From contig NZ_CM001437.1 in assembly GCF_000243275.1 (NCBI RefSeq), positions 338,312-402,311 on the forward strand: a stretch of DNA of 64,000 bases, given 5' to 3'. Below the pieces are notes generated by a model, which was not told where the DNA came from, did no database searches, and worked only from the letters and a program-made list of their open reading frames with translations. Source of the DNA: Myroides odoratus DSM 2801. GTDB taxonomy: Bacteria; Bacteroidota; Bacteroidia; Flavobacteriales; Flavobacteriaceae. Positions 24,338 through 32,460 of the stretch are shown here, one piece after another (position 1 is the first letter of the stretch; each line of letters opens with the position of its first letter). The position numbers and the translations under genes are program-made.

Positions 24338-25246
24338 TTAAATCTGTGTTTTATCCTGTGTTGCATCTGCTTCAGTATCTTCCGCTTTATCTTGTATCCC
24401 TTTGGGATCTACAATACGCAGATTCGACTCCTCTTTGGGTTTTCGCAAACTCCAAATAACCAAACCCAATCCAACAATCATAAACGGAATACTCAAAATC
24501 TGCCCCATATTCAAGGCCATCTCATCCTCAAAGGCAACTTGATTTTCTTTGAAATACTCCAGAACAAAACGCGCTGTAAACATAAGAATCAAGAAAAGAC
24601 CAAAAAGCAATCCTTTGTACCCGCTGTATTTCTTTTGGTACAAAACATACAAGAGAATCGTTACAGCTAAATAAGCGAAAGCTTCATATAATTGGGTTGG
24701 ATGTCTCGAAATAGTATCATCACGTAAAAAGACAATTCCAAAGATAGAATCTGTCGGCTTACCGTAAATTTCGGAATTCATAAAATTCCCAAAGCGAATA
24801 AATGCACCAGTGATAGGAATTGCAATCACCAAGCGATCCAAGAGTTGTAATAAGTTCGTTTTATATCGTTTACAAAATAACGCCAAACTCAACAATACAC
24901 CAATAGCTCCTCCATGACTTGCTAAGCCCATAAAACCAACGAAATGGTAACTACCATCTACTTTGGCAATAGGTAAAATAATTTCTAAAGGATGTTGTGA
25001 ATAATAGGCAAAATCATAGAACAAGCAATGCCCTAATCGAGCCCCAACTACTGTTCCTACAACAATATAAATCAAAAGTTTATCTAGATATTGAATTCCG
25101 ATTTGCTCTCGTTTAAAAATTCGCTTCATGAATTGATAACTCAAAATCATACCAATAGCGAATAATACACCATAATAGCGAACAGCAAAATCCCCTATTC
25201 TAAAAATCTCTGGATCTACGTTCCACGTAGCTAAACTTATACTCAT
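24338..25246 (-). CDS. lgt: Prolipoprotein diacylglyceryl transferase (copy 2)
   Basis: 302 aa, seven membrane segments. Seen: GLASHGGAIG (His), FIRFGNFMNSEIYG (Lgt signature), RHPTQLYEAFAY and RFVLEYFKENQVAFEDE. All key residues are kept, so it should be active. It is clearly a paralogue of the copy at 17.6-18.5 kb, but has a shorter loop after the signature (about residues 148-165) and an added hydrophilic tail of about 35 residues (RKPKEESNLRIVDPKG onward) rich in Asp/Glu/Lys. It stands alone, followed by its own terminator and preceded by a repeat-rich gap. Confidence 0.95.
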   Translation of the reverse strand: MSISLATWNVDPEIFRIGDFAVRYYGVLFAIGMILSYQFMKRIFKREQIGIQYLDKLLIYIVVGTVVGARLGHCLFYDFAYYSQHPLEIILPIAKVDGSYHFVGFMGLASHGGAIGVLLSLALFCKRYKTNLLQLLDRLVIAIPITGAFIRFGNFMNSEIYGKPTDSIFGIVFLRDDTISRHPTQLYEAFAYLAVTILLYVLYQKKYSGYKGLLFGLFLILMFTARFVLEYFKENQVAFEDEMALNMGQILSIPFMIVGLGLVIWSLRKPKEESNLRIVDPKGIQDKAEDTEADATQDKTQI

Positions 25247-25319
25247 CTGTTTTCTTTTGTCTCTACTTTTTACTCAAGTTTCCAAAAGTAGAGGAATTGA
25301 AAAGAAAAACAGAAAACTT

Positions 25320-25525
25320 AACATTTTTTTGTAAGGGGGGTGTGTAGAGGGTTATGGGTGAATAGTTATGGGGTGTGGTTATGAGTGAAGGGTTAGGAGT
25401 TAAAGGTTATGAGTTAAGGGTTATTATTCTTCTTTAATTGATAAATCTAACAAAGCACAAACCTCACGAAGAACAAACCTCACGAAAAACAAACCTCACA
25501 AAGAGCAAACCTCACAAAAAACCAT
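25320..25525. repeat. Low-complexity intergenic tract
   Basis: Two parts: 25335-25437 is a degenerate GGGTTATGAGTTAAGGGTTA tract, then 25448-25520 has four near-copies of CAAACCTCACGAAGAA/CACAAACCTCACAAAG. The second part repeats the wording found at 21.9 kb. It fills the gap between the 354-aa gene and lgt. No gene. Confidence 0.75.
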
Positions 25526-25528
25526 CAA

Positions 25529-26593
25529 CTAAACCCCATGTTGCAACACGTAAATCTTCTGGTATTTTTCTTTACGCGATTTACGAGGGTGGAATACAAT
25601 TCCGATTTTAGTATCAGAGATTGGGCTGATCGAAGAAACAGCTAAATCATTCGTCTCTAGGTTTAACACCTCTTGAGACAGTAGGTTTTTATACCCGCTT
25701 TTATTTTTATTGTACACCAATTCCACTAAACTATCGTTGCGTACAACTAACCAGCCATTCCCGTGTTCCGTTGTAAATTGGATGGCACTTGTTTCCGCAT
25801 TAAGGTGTTGAGGATGCCAAGTACCGAAGAATTCATCGCCTAAATTATACAATTCAGCATAAAGGCAATTGCCTTCTTCATCAATTTCTACCAAGCCAAT
25901 TTCTCCATTTTCCTCACATAATAAATATGATTTATGGTCAAAAGACAGGCTTAAAGCTTCATGTACAAAAGGAAAATCAAAATCTAAAACACGACTGCGG
26001 ATTTCTTGTCCGCTTTCGTTAATTTGACGGTGTAACCAGCCTGATTCAACTTCCGTAATCAGGTGTATTTCATTATTTTGCACACATACCTTATTACCTT
26101 TAGGCATAGGTACCGTAATCTGTTTACATCCTACAATTGCATGTTCATTAAAAGTCAAACAAGTCATGACGTCTTGTTTGCTTTCTTTCCAGATATCCAC
26201 TTCATAGAAAATAGTAGATGCTTTTGTACAACCGACAAAACGTCCTGCTAAATCCTTATCAAAACAAAACTGTTCTACTGTATTGCGTTTAAAAATAGGC
26301 AGAATTTGTCGAGATTCACTTTCGTCCTTATCCCCTACTACAGCCACGTAATTTGCAGCTAATGGGTTTAAAAACAACGTAGGTAAAACCCCTTCTGATT
26401 CTACAATCTCTCTTTTATTTCCTTCCTCATCAATCAAGGTATACACCAATTCAAAAGCGGAAGGATCTTCTGCATCTGTTGATACATAGTTTGCTACTAA
26501 TAACCCTTTTTTAGCCCAACAACTTCCCATAGCTTGAATAGCAAAAGGTACTTCTATTGTTGTGATTAATCCAAATGATGTTTTTTCATTCAT
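25529..26593 (-). CDS. Uncharacterised cytosolic protein, possible beta-propeller
   Basis: 354 aa, no signal and no membrane segment, acidic. It is built of beta-rich segments of about 40 residues with an aromatic or charged end (KGLLVANYVSTDAEDPSAFE, KVCVQNNEIHLITEVESGWL, SFDHKSYLLCEENGEIGLVE, GIVFHPRKSRKEKYQKIYVL), consistent with a propeller. I do not recognise a family. The gene is alone, downstream of the GNAT/OsmC/pirin operon terminator. It has no recognisable partner. Confidence 0.7.
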   Translation of the reverse strand: MNEKTSFGLITTIEVPFAIQAMGSCWAKKGLLVANYVSTDAEDPSAFELVYTLIDEEGNKREIVESEGVLPTLFLNPLAANYVAVVGDKDESESRQILPIFKRNTVEQFCFDKDLAGRFVGCTKASTIFYEVDIWKESKQDVMTCLTFNEHAIVGCKQITVPMPKGNKVCVQNNEIHLITEVESGWLHRQINESGQEIRSRVLDFDFPFVHEALSLSFDHKSYLLCEENGEIGLVEIDEEGNCLYAELYNLGDEFFGTWHPQHLNAETSAIQFTTEHGNGWLVVRNDSLVELVYNKNKSGYKNLLSQEVLNLETNDLAVSSISPISDTKIGIVFHPRKSRKEKYQKIYVLQHGV

Positions 26594-26639
26594 AAAGCAA
26601 TATTATTAGCAGTTAAACGTAGGTACAAAGGTAAAAAAA

Positions 26640-26692
26640 CTTAGCAGACAAAGGAATGCCTGGCCTCCTTTTTTGTCCACTAAGTCTTTTCT
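26640..26692 (-). terminator. Terminator of the pirin/OsmC/GNAT operon
   Basis: ACTTAGCAGACAAAGGA (from about 26640) pairs with TCCTTTTTTGTCCACTAAGT (to about 26688) with mismatches and a bulge, then T-rich sequence on the minus strand. Confidence 0.65.
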
Positions 26693-26719
26693 TTCAATTA
26701 TTACTACTTATTTTTCTGT

Positions 26720-27004
26720 TTATGCACGTAAATCTGCTAATTCTGCATGTCGGTCAAACATGGCTTTAGCAAAAGGGCATAAAGGCATTACTTTCACTCC
26801 TTTTTCTCTTGCGAATGGCACAACACCTTCTTGGAGCAGTTTTTGTCCAACCCCCTGGCCTTTAAAGGCTTCATCTACGTGAGTCGCATCAACGATAATC
26901 ATAGCAGTTCCTGCAACGCTATACGTCATCTCTCCGGCTTTTTTACCGTCAATCCAAGCGGTAAAAGCCCCTTTACTTTCGTTTTGTTCGTGTTTTATTT
27001 CCAT
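26720..27004 (-). CDS. Small GNAT N-acetyltransferase (YjdJ type)
   Basis: 94 aa from ATG 27004 (a GTG lies three bases earlier). Fold of the short GCN5 family: GAFTAWIDGKKAGEMTYSVA, then VDEAFKGQGVGQKLLQEGVV with the acetyl-CoA-binding Q/R-x-x-G-x-G motif, and MPLCPFAKAMFDRH. The PFA.....H end is typical of YjdJ-like proteins. Last gene of an operon after osmC (6-bp gap). The substrate is unknown. Confidence 0.92.
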   Translation of the reverse strand: MEIKHEQNESKGAFTAWIDGKKAGEMTYSVAGTAMIIVDATHVDEAFKGQGVGQKLLQEGVVPFAREKGVKVMPLCPFAKAMFDRHAELADLRA

Positions 27005-27010
27005 CACTTC

Positions 27011-27412
27011 TTAGTTATTTAGGGTTGTTGCAATTGTTACGTTCCCTGTTATAATTCGATGTACAGGACATCTTTCGGCAATTGCTAATAGTCTTTTCTC
27101 TTGTGCCTCATCCAAAGAAGCACCCGTAAATGTGATTTCACGTTTAAAATTAGCAACTTGATTGGGTTTATCATCCTCCATTTCCACTTGTACGATAATC
27201 TCGCCTACCTCCCATTTCTTCATGTTGATGTACATGCGCAACGTTGCCGCTGTACATGTAGCTAAAGAAGAAGCCAATAATTCAAATGGATTCAATCCTG
27301 TATCTCCACCACCCAAATCGGCTGGTTCATCGCTGATGATGCTGTTTTTTCCTGCTTTTACTTCTGTTTGATATAGGGTACTGCCTAATGTGGCTATTAC
27401 TTTTACTTCCAT
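27011..27412 (-). CDS. OsmC-family peroxidase
   Basis: 133 aa. Thiol-dependent hydroperoxide reductase family. Two catalytic cysteines: SSLATCTAATLRMYINMKKW (about residue 53) and AERCPVHRIITGN (about residue 115). The fold start (KVIATLGSTLYQTEVKAGKN) and Glu/Asp-rich middle fit the OsmC (not Ohr) branch. It lies between the pirin gene (15-bp gap) and the small GNAT gene, so the operon probably serves oxidative or electrophile stress. Confidence 0.92.
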   Translation of the reverse strand: MEVKVIATLGSTLYQTEVKAGKNSIISDEPADLGGGDTGLNPFELLASSLATCTAATLRMYINMKKWEVGEIIVQVEMEDDKPNQVANFKREITFTGASLDEAQEKRLLAIAERCPVHRIITGNVTIATTLNN

Positions 27413-27427
27413 GTTTTTTTTACTGAT

Positions 27428-28345
27428 TTAACTCGTTTTATTTCTAAAATTCTTCATTCCTTCTGGGAAAGGGACATAACTCTTATCATCCCCTTCAATA
27501 AGAGGGAAAGCATCGTAATTTTGGTCAATCCAATCTTGTTTTGCTTTTTCTAGGCGTTCTACATCATGCGAAACAAAGTTCCAAAGAATGTAGCGCTCTT
27601 CTGGTAAAGGATCTCCTCCAAAAATGTAAACGGTCGTATTCGGAGCCATCTCAAATTCACACAACGTACTATCATTGGCAATTAAGATGTTTTTGTTTCC
27701 ATAGGTATGTTCTCCACTTTTCACTTCTCCTTCGAGAATATACAGAGCTGCTTCTCCAAATAAACCCGCACCAATATTGATTGTTGCTGCATCTTTGGAT
27801 TTAATTTCGATATAGTATAACGGACTGTGCACAGGAACAGGAGATTCATGCCCTAAAGCTTTTCCTGCAATTAATTTATAATCCACTCCATTTTCTTGCC
27901 AACTTGGCAATTCACTAGCTTCGATATGTACGAATGAAGGTTCGATTTCTTCTAGCTCTTTAGGTAGAGCAATCCAGATTTGCAAACCGTGCAATACGGT
28001 ATCTGGTTTTTCCTGGCGTATATTGACCGGCATGCGTTCTGAGTGAACCACCCCACGACCTGCAGTCATCCAATTGACAGCGCCAGGTGTAATTTCAACA
28101 TGACTCCCCAAGCTATCTCTGTGCATGATGGAGCCTTCAAATAAATAGGTTAACGTGGATAAACCAATATGCGGATGAGGGTCAACATCTAAATTATCAT
28201 GTTCTTTTACTGCTGCTGGACCCATGTGGTCAATAAAGGCAAAGGGACCTACAGTTCTCTTTTGACGGAAAGGCAGTAATCGTCCTACTAGAAAATTACC
28301 AATACTTGCCGCTCTTTCTTCAATAACTAAATCTACATTTGACAT
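27428..28345 (-). CDS. Pirin family protein
   Basis: 305 aa, bicupin. The N-terminal metal site is in PFAFIDHMGP, DPHPHIGLSTLTYLFEG (His pair), GSIMHRDSLGSHVEITPGAV and NWMTAGRGVVHSERMP (His, Glu). The C-terminal cupin (LFGEAALYILEGEVKSGEHT) is complete. Bacterial pirins can be quercetinase-like or bind partners such as pyruvate dehydrogenase; the substrate here is unknown. First gene of a pirin/osmC/GNAT operon. Confidence 0.95.
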   Translation of the reverse strand: MSNVDLVIEERAASIGNFLVGRLLPFRQKRTVGPFAFIDHMGPAAVKEHDNLDVDPHPHIGLSTLTYLFEGSIMHRDSLGSHVEITPGAVNWMTAGRGVVHSERMPVNIRQEKPDTVLHGLQIWIALPKELEEIEPSFVHIEASELPSWQENGVDYKLIAGKALGHESPVPVHSPLYYIEIKSKDAATINIGAGLFGEAALYILEGEVKSGEHTYGNKNILIANDSTLCEFEMAPNTTVYIFGGDPLPEERYILWNFVSHDVERLEKAKQDWIDQNYDAFPLIEGDDKSYVPFPEGMKNFRNKTS

Positions 28346-28517
28346 AATTTGCGTGGTTTTTTATACGTTTATTTTTCTCTGAAGTAAAAGTACATTCCTT
28401 TTTTCACCTCAGCACTTAACCTACGTTAAGTATCCTTCTAAAATACGCCAAATAACCCAACTATGCCAATTAATCCTGTTAACTTCTTGTGAAGTATAGG
28501 AATTTAAAGATAACTTC

Positions 28518-29480
28518 CTATTTGCTGCGCAATCGCAATTTATAAGTAAGCTCTAAACTAAGTAAGTGATTGTTCACATGCCCTTTAGGTGCACTTACAC
28601 GATATAAAGAGGGTTTATAACTCAATCCGATATGAAAATTTTTCAGCACTTCAACATTCGCTGCCGCTACTAATCCTACAGTATTATGGCTATTAATTTT
28701 GACGTAGTCTTTATCACCATGTCCTATTACTTCAACATCTTCGCTGCGTTGGTTGCGCGCCCAAAAAACACCATAACCTACATTTAAACGGTTAATTTGA
28801 TGAAAATTAGCTAGTTTAATAGTATAAGCATATAAAATAAAATCATTAAAAATAGGTAAAATCCTAATTGTGGTATTTAATCCAGCCCCTAAACTAAGAT
28901 AACTTGTATTGCTGTAGTAATATGAAAATCCAATTTCGCCCAATCCAGAACCTATCCCTTCTTGTCTGTCATTCACATCAGGAATATCTAAAGACATATA
29001 ACTATACGGCGTAAATGTTCCATAAAAATAGATTTCCCCTTTTTTCGTGTTTGGTTTATAGCCCATATATTTGTTTATGCGCTTTGGCATTTGCTCCTCT
29101 ATGAGAGGCATTCCATCAGCCATCATCGGATCCAAATAAACAATACGCGGGTATTCAAATCGCCTGTGATTCGTTAAGTCTACAGCATAATTGACTGGCG
29201 CAAATATAAGTCCGGTTAAATTTAAAGCGATAAATTTATTATCTAGTTGTGATTTGATTGTATAGTTCAAATCGGTTGAATCGGTCATCATAACGACCTT
29301 CAAATCTTCTTTTGCACGAGGTAAATTAAGTTGAACAGGTAATTCGTAAATAGAATCCTTCACCTTTATGGTTTCCACATTTTTTTGAGAATAAAAATAA
29401 ACGGATCGTAAATCTTTATTAAGAACTGTTGCACAAGAAGTTAACAGCAACACCATCAGCAACAAAGCAAAGTATTTCAT
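28518..29480 (-). CDS. Outer-membrane-associated lipoprotein with barrel-like C-terminus
   Basis: 320 aa. Lipobox LLLTSC (Cys16) in a signal peptide. Residues 20-100 form a soluble domain (VKVVMMTDSTDLNYTIKSQL-type, NLTGLIFAPVNYAVDLTNHR), and 150-320 alternate as barrel strands (GEIYFYGTFTPYSYMSLDIP, YYYSNTSYLSLGAGLNTTIR, LLSLELTYKLRLRSK at the end). The order lipid anchor, small domain and barrel is seen in uncharacterised Bacteroidetes outer-membrane proteins. Function unknown; monocistronic. Confidence 0.75.
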   Translation of the reverse strand: MKYFALLLMVLLLTSCATVLNKDLRSVYFYSQKNVETIKVKDSIYELPVQLNLPRAKEDLKVVMMTDSTDLNYTIKSQLDNKFIALNLTGLIFAPVNYAVDLTNHRRFEYPRIVYLDPMMADGMPLIEEQMPKRINKYMGYKPNTKKGEIYFYGTFTPYSYMSLDIPDVNDRQEGIGSGLGEIGFSYYYSNTSYLSLGAGLNTTIRILPIFNDFILYAYTIKLANFHQINRLNVGYGVFWARNQRSEDVEVIGHGDKDYVKINSHNTVGLVAAANVEVLKNFHIGLSYKPSLYRVSAPKGHVNNHLLSLELTYKLRLRSK

Positions 29481-29630
29481 TTCTTTTATTTTTTGTTAAA
29501 TCTAACTAAATAAAAACATAAACAAAACAAAATTAATAGAATAAATTGCGACAGATTCTATCCAAATCTCCTTTATCTTTTCGTTGAAAAACCCGTATCT
29601 TAGAGGTTTTTAATTTGACATTCATCCAAA

Positions 29631-31733
29631 ATGTATAATAATTTACTTGACACCCCTATTGAATACTTGAAAGGCGTTGGACCTCAACGTGGTGATTTAC
29701 TCAAAAAAGAGTTGGGTATTTTTAAATACAGTGATTTGCTGCACCTCTATCCCAATCGATATATTGATCGCACGCGTTATTACAAGGTGAATGAGCTTGC
29801 AACTACATTAGCAGAAGTGCAATTGGTGGGTAAAATTATTCACCTCAAAACGGTGGAACAAAAACGAGGCAAACGATTGGTCGCTACGTTTACGGATGGC
29901 ACCGGCCAATTGGAACTTGTGTGGTTTCAAGGGTTCAAATGGATACAAGAAAATTTAAAACTCAATACACCCTATGTTATTTTCGGTAAACTCAACCATT
30001 TTAACTATGTGTATTCGATGCCTCATCCTGAGATGGAAACCGTAGAAGAACACAAGAATAATATCGCCTCAAGTATGCAAGCGGTCTATCCTTCTACAGA
30101 GAAACTTGGCGCTAGAATATCCAATAAGGCGATGAATAAATTAATGCACCAATTGGTTCAAGAAACGCACCCACTCTTTCGCGATTCTTTACCAGAAGAT
30201 TTTCGCACGAAGTTGGGATTAATGCCAATGAATCAAGCCATGGTGAATATTCACTTCCCTAAAAATCCAGATGAATTAAACAAAGCGCAATTTCGTTTGA
30301 AATTTGAAGAGTTATTTTACATTCAAATGCAATTGCTGATTAAAAATATTGCGCGTAAAGGCAAGATTCAAGGTTTTCCCTTTACGCAAGTAGGCGAATA
30401 TTTCAATACGTTTTACAACCATCACCTTCCCTTTCCACTGACCAATGCTCAAAAAAGGGTAATTAAAGAAATTCGCAATGACGTGGGAGCTCCCGCCCAA
30501 ATGAACCGCCTATTACAAGGAGATGTAGGATCGGGAAAAACCATTGTGGCGTTTATCAGTACGCTGTTTGCTTTAGATAATGGGTTTCAAGCGTGTATTG
30601 TTGCACCTACTGAAATCTTAGCAACGCAGCATTTTATTGGTATTTCTGAATTAGCTGCTCCCTTGGGAATTCAGGTAAAATTACTCACGGGATCCACTAA
30701 AACAGCAGAAAGACGAGTAATTCATCATGATTTAGAAGAAGGTAGCTTACAAATATTGATTGGTACACATGCCCTATTTGAGGATAAAGTAATCTTTAAA
30801 AACTTAGGGTTAGCCATTATTGATGAACAGCATCGTTTTGGAGTTGAACAACGCTCCAAACTGTGGAAGAAAAATACAATTCCACCGCATATTTTAGTGA
30901 TGACGGCTACACCTATTCCGCGAACCTTAGCCATGAGTTTATATGGAGATTTGGATATTTCTGTGATTGATGAATTACCTCCAGGTCGTAAGCCGATTCA
31001 AACCATGCATTATTTTGAAGGAAAGCGCTTGGCTGTTTGGCATTTTATCAAACAAGAAATAGCGAAAGGTCGACAAGTGTATATTGTCTATCCTCTGATT
31101 GAGGAAAGTGAAACCTTGGATTACAAAAACCTAATGGAAGGATATGAGGGAATTTCAAGAGATTTTCCTCTTCCACAATACAGCGTGAGTATTGTTCATG
31201 GGCAAATGACTCCCGCAGAAAAAGACAAAGAAATGGATCGTTTTGCTCGTGGTGAAACCAATATCATGGTTGCCACTACAGTGATTGAGGTGGGTGTAAA
31301 TGTACCCAATGCCTCTGTTATGATTATTGAAAGTGCGGAACGCTTCGGTTTATCGCAATTACACCAGTTAAGAGGTCGTGTTGGTCGAGGTGCTGAGCAG
31401 AGTTTCTGTATCCTTATGACAGGAGATAAATTGAGTAACGACAGTAAAATACGCATGGAAACCATGTGTCGCACCAACGATGGTTTTGAGATTTCTGAGG
31501 TAGACTTAAAACTCCGTGGTCCTGGAAATATTATGGGCACTCAACAAAGTGGTACCCTACCGCTAAAGATTGCAGATATTGTACAAGATCAAGAGATTTT
31601 ACACTACGCAAGACATCAAGCCATTCAATTACTCAAAGAAGATCCAACCTTGGAACAACCCAATCATGCGAAGATCAAGGAGAAATTAAACCGCTTGAAT
31701 CAAAGTACTAGCATCTGGAATTACATTAGCTAG
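29631..31733 (+). CDS. recG: ATP-dependent DNA helicase RecG
   Basis: 700 aa. Remodels stalled forks and branched DNA. Domains in order: wedge/OB (residues about 60-150), then superfamily 2 helicase. Seen: Walker A LLQGDVGSGKTIVAF, GIIDEQHRFGVEQR-type IIDEQHRFGVEQRSKLWKK, VMTATPIPRTLAMSLYGDLD, motif V GVNVPNASVMIIESAERFGL, motif VI HQLRGRVGRGAEQSF, and the RecG TRG-like end. Length is normal. Alone on its strand. Confidence 0.98.
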   Translation: MYNNLLDTPIEYLKGVGPQRGDLLKKELGIFKYSDLLHLYPNRYIDRTRYYKVNELATTLAEVQLVGKIIHLKTVEQKRGKRLVATFTDGTGQLELVWFQGFKWIQENLKLNTPYVIFGKLNHFNYVYSMPHPEMETVEEHKNNIASSMQAVYPSTEKLGARISNKAMNKLMHQLVQETHPLFRDSLPEDFRTKLGLMPMNQAMVNIHFPKNPDELNKAQFRLKFEELFYIQMQLLIKNIARKGKIQGFPFTQVGEYFNTFYNHHLPFPLTNAQKRVIKEIRNDVGAPAQMNRLLQGDVGSGKTIVAFISTLFALDNGFQACIVAPTEILATQHFIGISELAAPLGIQVKLLTGSTKTAERRVIHHDLEEGSLQILIGTHALFEDKVIFKNLGLAIIDEQHRFGVEQRSKLWKKNTIPPHILVMTATPIPRTLAMSLYGDLDISVIDELPPGRKPIQTMHYFEGKRLAVWHFIKQEIAKGRQVYIVYPLIEESETLDYKNLMEGYEGISRDFPLPQYSVSIVHGQMTPAEKDKEMDRFARGETNIMVATTVIEVGVNVPNASVMIIESAERFGLSQLHQLRGRVGRGAEQSFCILMTGDKLSNDSKIRMETMCRTNDGFEISEVDLKLRGPGNIMGTQQSGTLPLKIADIVQDQEILHYARHQAIQLLKEDPTLEQPNHAKIKEKLNRLNQSTSIWNYIS

Positions 31734-31872
31734 TTTTTTTTACAAGCCGTTTTTTTGTGCAGTTGTACGGTTGTTTTTTTGATGAATCATCCCGTACATG
31801 CACCTATTGTCATACAAGCTCACAAAAAAGCGACCTCCAAAAAATATCGCATACAAAAAGAAACAATCCGCT

Positions 31873-32289
31873 CTATTTTATGGCCAATACAATAGTTCCA
31901 GCAATAATTAAACCAGCACCAATTGCGGTTTTCAACGTAAGTGATTCATTGAGAAATAAAACGGCAAGAATAATAGACAAGGCTACGCTTAATTTATCAA
32001 CAGGAGCTACTTGTGAAACATCACCAAGCTGTAGTGCCTTGAAGTAAAAAATCCAAGATAAACCAGTAGCAACACCTGAAATGGTTAAAAAGATTAAATT
32101 CTCTTTGGAAAGGCTACTAATTCCTTTAGCCTCTCCTTTAACTAAGACAATTCCCCAGATCATAAATAATACAATAATGGTTCGAATTCCCGTTGCTAGA
32201 TTGGAATTAATATTAGCAACTCCTATTTTGGCAAATATTGCTGTTAGTGCGGCAAAAAAAGCAGATAATAAGGCGTAAACAAACCACAT
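31873..32289 (-). CDS. EamA/DMT-family transporter, single-repeat form
   Basis: 138 aa with about five membrane segments. One EamA repeat only: start WFVYALLSAFFAALTAIFAK, middle TISGVATGLSWIFYFKALQL, GDVSQVAPVDKLSVALSIIL and end GAGLIIAGTIVLAIK. Most DMT proteins have two repeats; this half-size form should dimerise, as EmrE-like proteins do. The substrate is unknown. Upstream of it, the 3' side of recG (31734-31872) is T-rich with no gene. Confidence 0.9.
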   Translation of the reverse strand: MWFVYALLSAFFAALTAIFAKIGVANINSNLATGIRTIIVLFMIWGIVLVKGEAKGISSLSKENLIFLTISGVATGLSWIFYFKALQLGDVSQVAPVDKLSVALSIILAVLFLNESLTLKTAIGAGLIIAGTIVLAIK

Positions 32290-32460
32290 AGTCGAAATCT
32301 TTAATTAACTAAATCTATTTTGTCGTAAAAGTAGACTATTTTGTACTAAAAATTGAGGCTATCTGTGATGAACCAAAAACATCACAAATAACCTCTTAAA
32401 AACCAAACTACAAAAATGTCAAACTCACCTCCAACTTCACGTCTTCAATCTTCACCTACC

